Source of the DNA: Aptenodytes patagonicus
Lineage: Eukaryota > Chordata > Aves > Sphenisciformes > Spheniscidae
DNA: 64,000 bases
Direction of reading: 5' to 3'
Assembly (NCBI RefSeq): GCF_965638725.1
Contig: NC_134949.1
Coordinates: 39,584,151-39,648,150 of the forward strand
Positions within the stretch are counted from its first letter, which is position 1, and each line of letters opens with the position of its first letter. This document shows positions 63,401-64,000 of the stretch, piece by piece. The notes beneath the pieces are model-generated. The model had not been told where the DNA came from, did no database searches, and saw nothing but the letters and a program-made list of their open reading frames with translations. The translations under genes and the position numbers were made by a program.

Positions 63401-63945
63401 TTCACTTATGCAAGTCTGTTTTGTGATGACTTCCAATTACTTCCCTGCCCACGTAGCTTTCTCACCCTCATCCGCCACGGTTACGAATACACACGTAAAG
63501 ATGAAACTGGCCCTAACGTACTACAGCTGCTTTCCTCGGGTGCTTTTTTGTAGGGCAGCCTTCATGATGTGATTTAATACTTGAGAACAAGCCGGCACGT
63601 GGGGGAAGGGGAAAGAACTGCTCAGATGACGATGCTTAGTAGATCACGTTCCTGCTATTTTAGTTACTAGTTTTACTTTTTTACTCTACAGTTTATACAC
63701 AAGCATAAAGTTGCAAAGATGCTAAAAAGAGCACAGGGGAGGTTTTTTTGATAGCAGAAAGAGAATGAAATTCTAGTCTTAAATACGGATCAGAGTCAAA
63801 ACTCCTGATCTAAACTGGAGGAAGGCTCAAATGTCAAGGGCAGATTTTGATCTTAATTCTCTGCACGGAAATCTGAAGTAGCTCCACACTTTGTCAAATG
63901 TAGTGTTTTGTTGGAAACCTCACTGAGAGCACAGCTTGAATCAAA

Positions 63946-63957
63946 GTGTGTGTGTGT
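63946..63957. repeat. (GT)6 microsatellite
   Basis: Six GT units near the right edge of the window. Confidence 0.8.
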
Positions 63958-64000
63958 TTGGTCTTCAATGTTTTGATTTGGGTTGCGAAAGAAACCCACT

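Larger units (their letters stand above)
49450..64000. other. Intergenic DNA upstream of MDM1
   Basis: No exon chain, RNA gene, CR1 or LTR is recognisable in this 14.5-kb stretch. In mammals the region beyond MDM1 towards RAP1B is also gene-poor. Open frames exist (134 codons on the minus strand at 53,085-53,489; 188 codons on the plus strand at 62,294-62,860), but none shows a known family. GC-richer patches occur near 56.1-56.6 and 62.2-62.5 kb. Distal regulatory elements are possible but cannot be seen from a single sequence. Confidence 0.6.

Overview
The window looks like a nuclear chromosome segment from a bird. It contains CR1 non-LTR retrotransposon fragments ending in the typical avian (ATTCTATG)n-like tail, a solo LTR of a kind I know from neoavian genomes, compact genes with short introns, and two split genes whose order and strand match the vertebrate IFNG-IL26-IL22-MDM1 block (human 12q15; chicken chromosome 1). 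The LTR suggests Neoaves rather than a galliform, but I cannot name the species.

Layout. Bases 1 to about 10,190 lie downstream of IL22. I see no gene there except a weak candidate terminal exon or gene relic (1,789-2,015, minus strand). IL22 (interleukin-22) runs on the minus strand from a TATA box near 13,170 to a poly(A) signal near 10,206. It has five coding exons and probably a short non-coding first exon, and encodes 197 residues. About 9 kb of intergenic DNA follows (13.3-22.3 kb). MDM1 fills 22.3-49.2 kb on the minus strand. All 14 coding exons can be read, every junction keeps phase, and the product is 726 residues. Its promoter is a CpG island at about 48.9-49.45 kb. The remaining 14.5 kb (49.45-64 kb) is upstream of MDM1, and I find no recognisable gene in it.

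The two genes are neighbours but have unrelated roles. IL22 is a secreted IL-10-family cytokine acting on epithelium; its gene has a TATA promoter, a STAT-type site and an AU-rich 3' UTR, as expected of an inducible cytokine. MDM1 is a microtubule-binding centriolar protein with a CpG-island promoter typical of broad expression. Transposons are few: three CR1 pieces in MDM1 (one in the 3' UTR, two in introns) and one 600-bp solo LTR in MDM1 intron 7, antisense to the gene and flanked by an intact 5-bp target duplication.

I did not find an undescribed multi-gene system. The points most worth checking are a lysine/asparagine-rich C-terminal tail on IL-22, a five-cysteine run in its signal peptide, a degenerate third [ST]EYxxxF motif in MDM1, candidate CTCF sites on both sides of MDM1, and the orphan exon-like segment near 1.9 kb.
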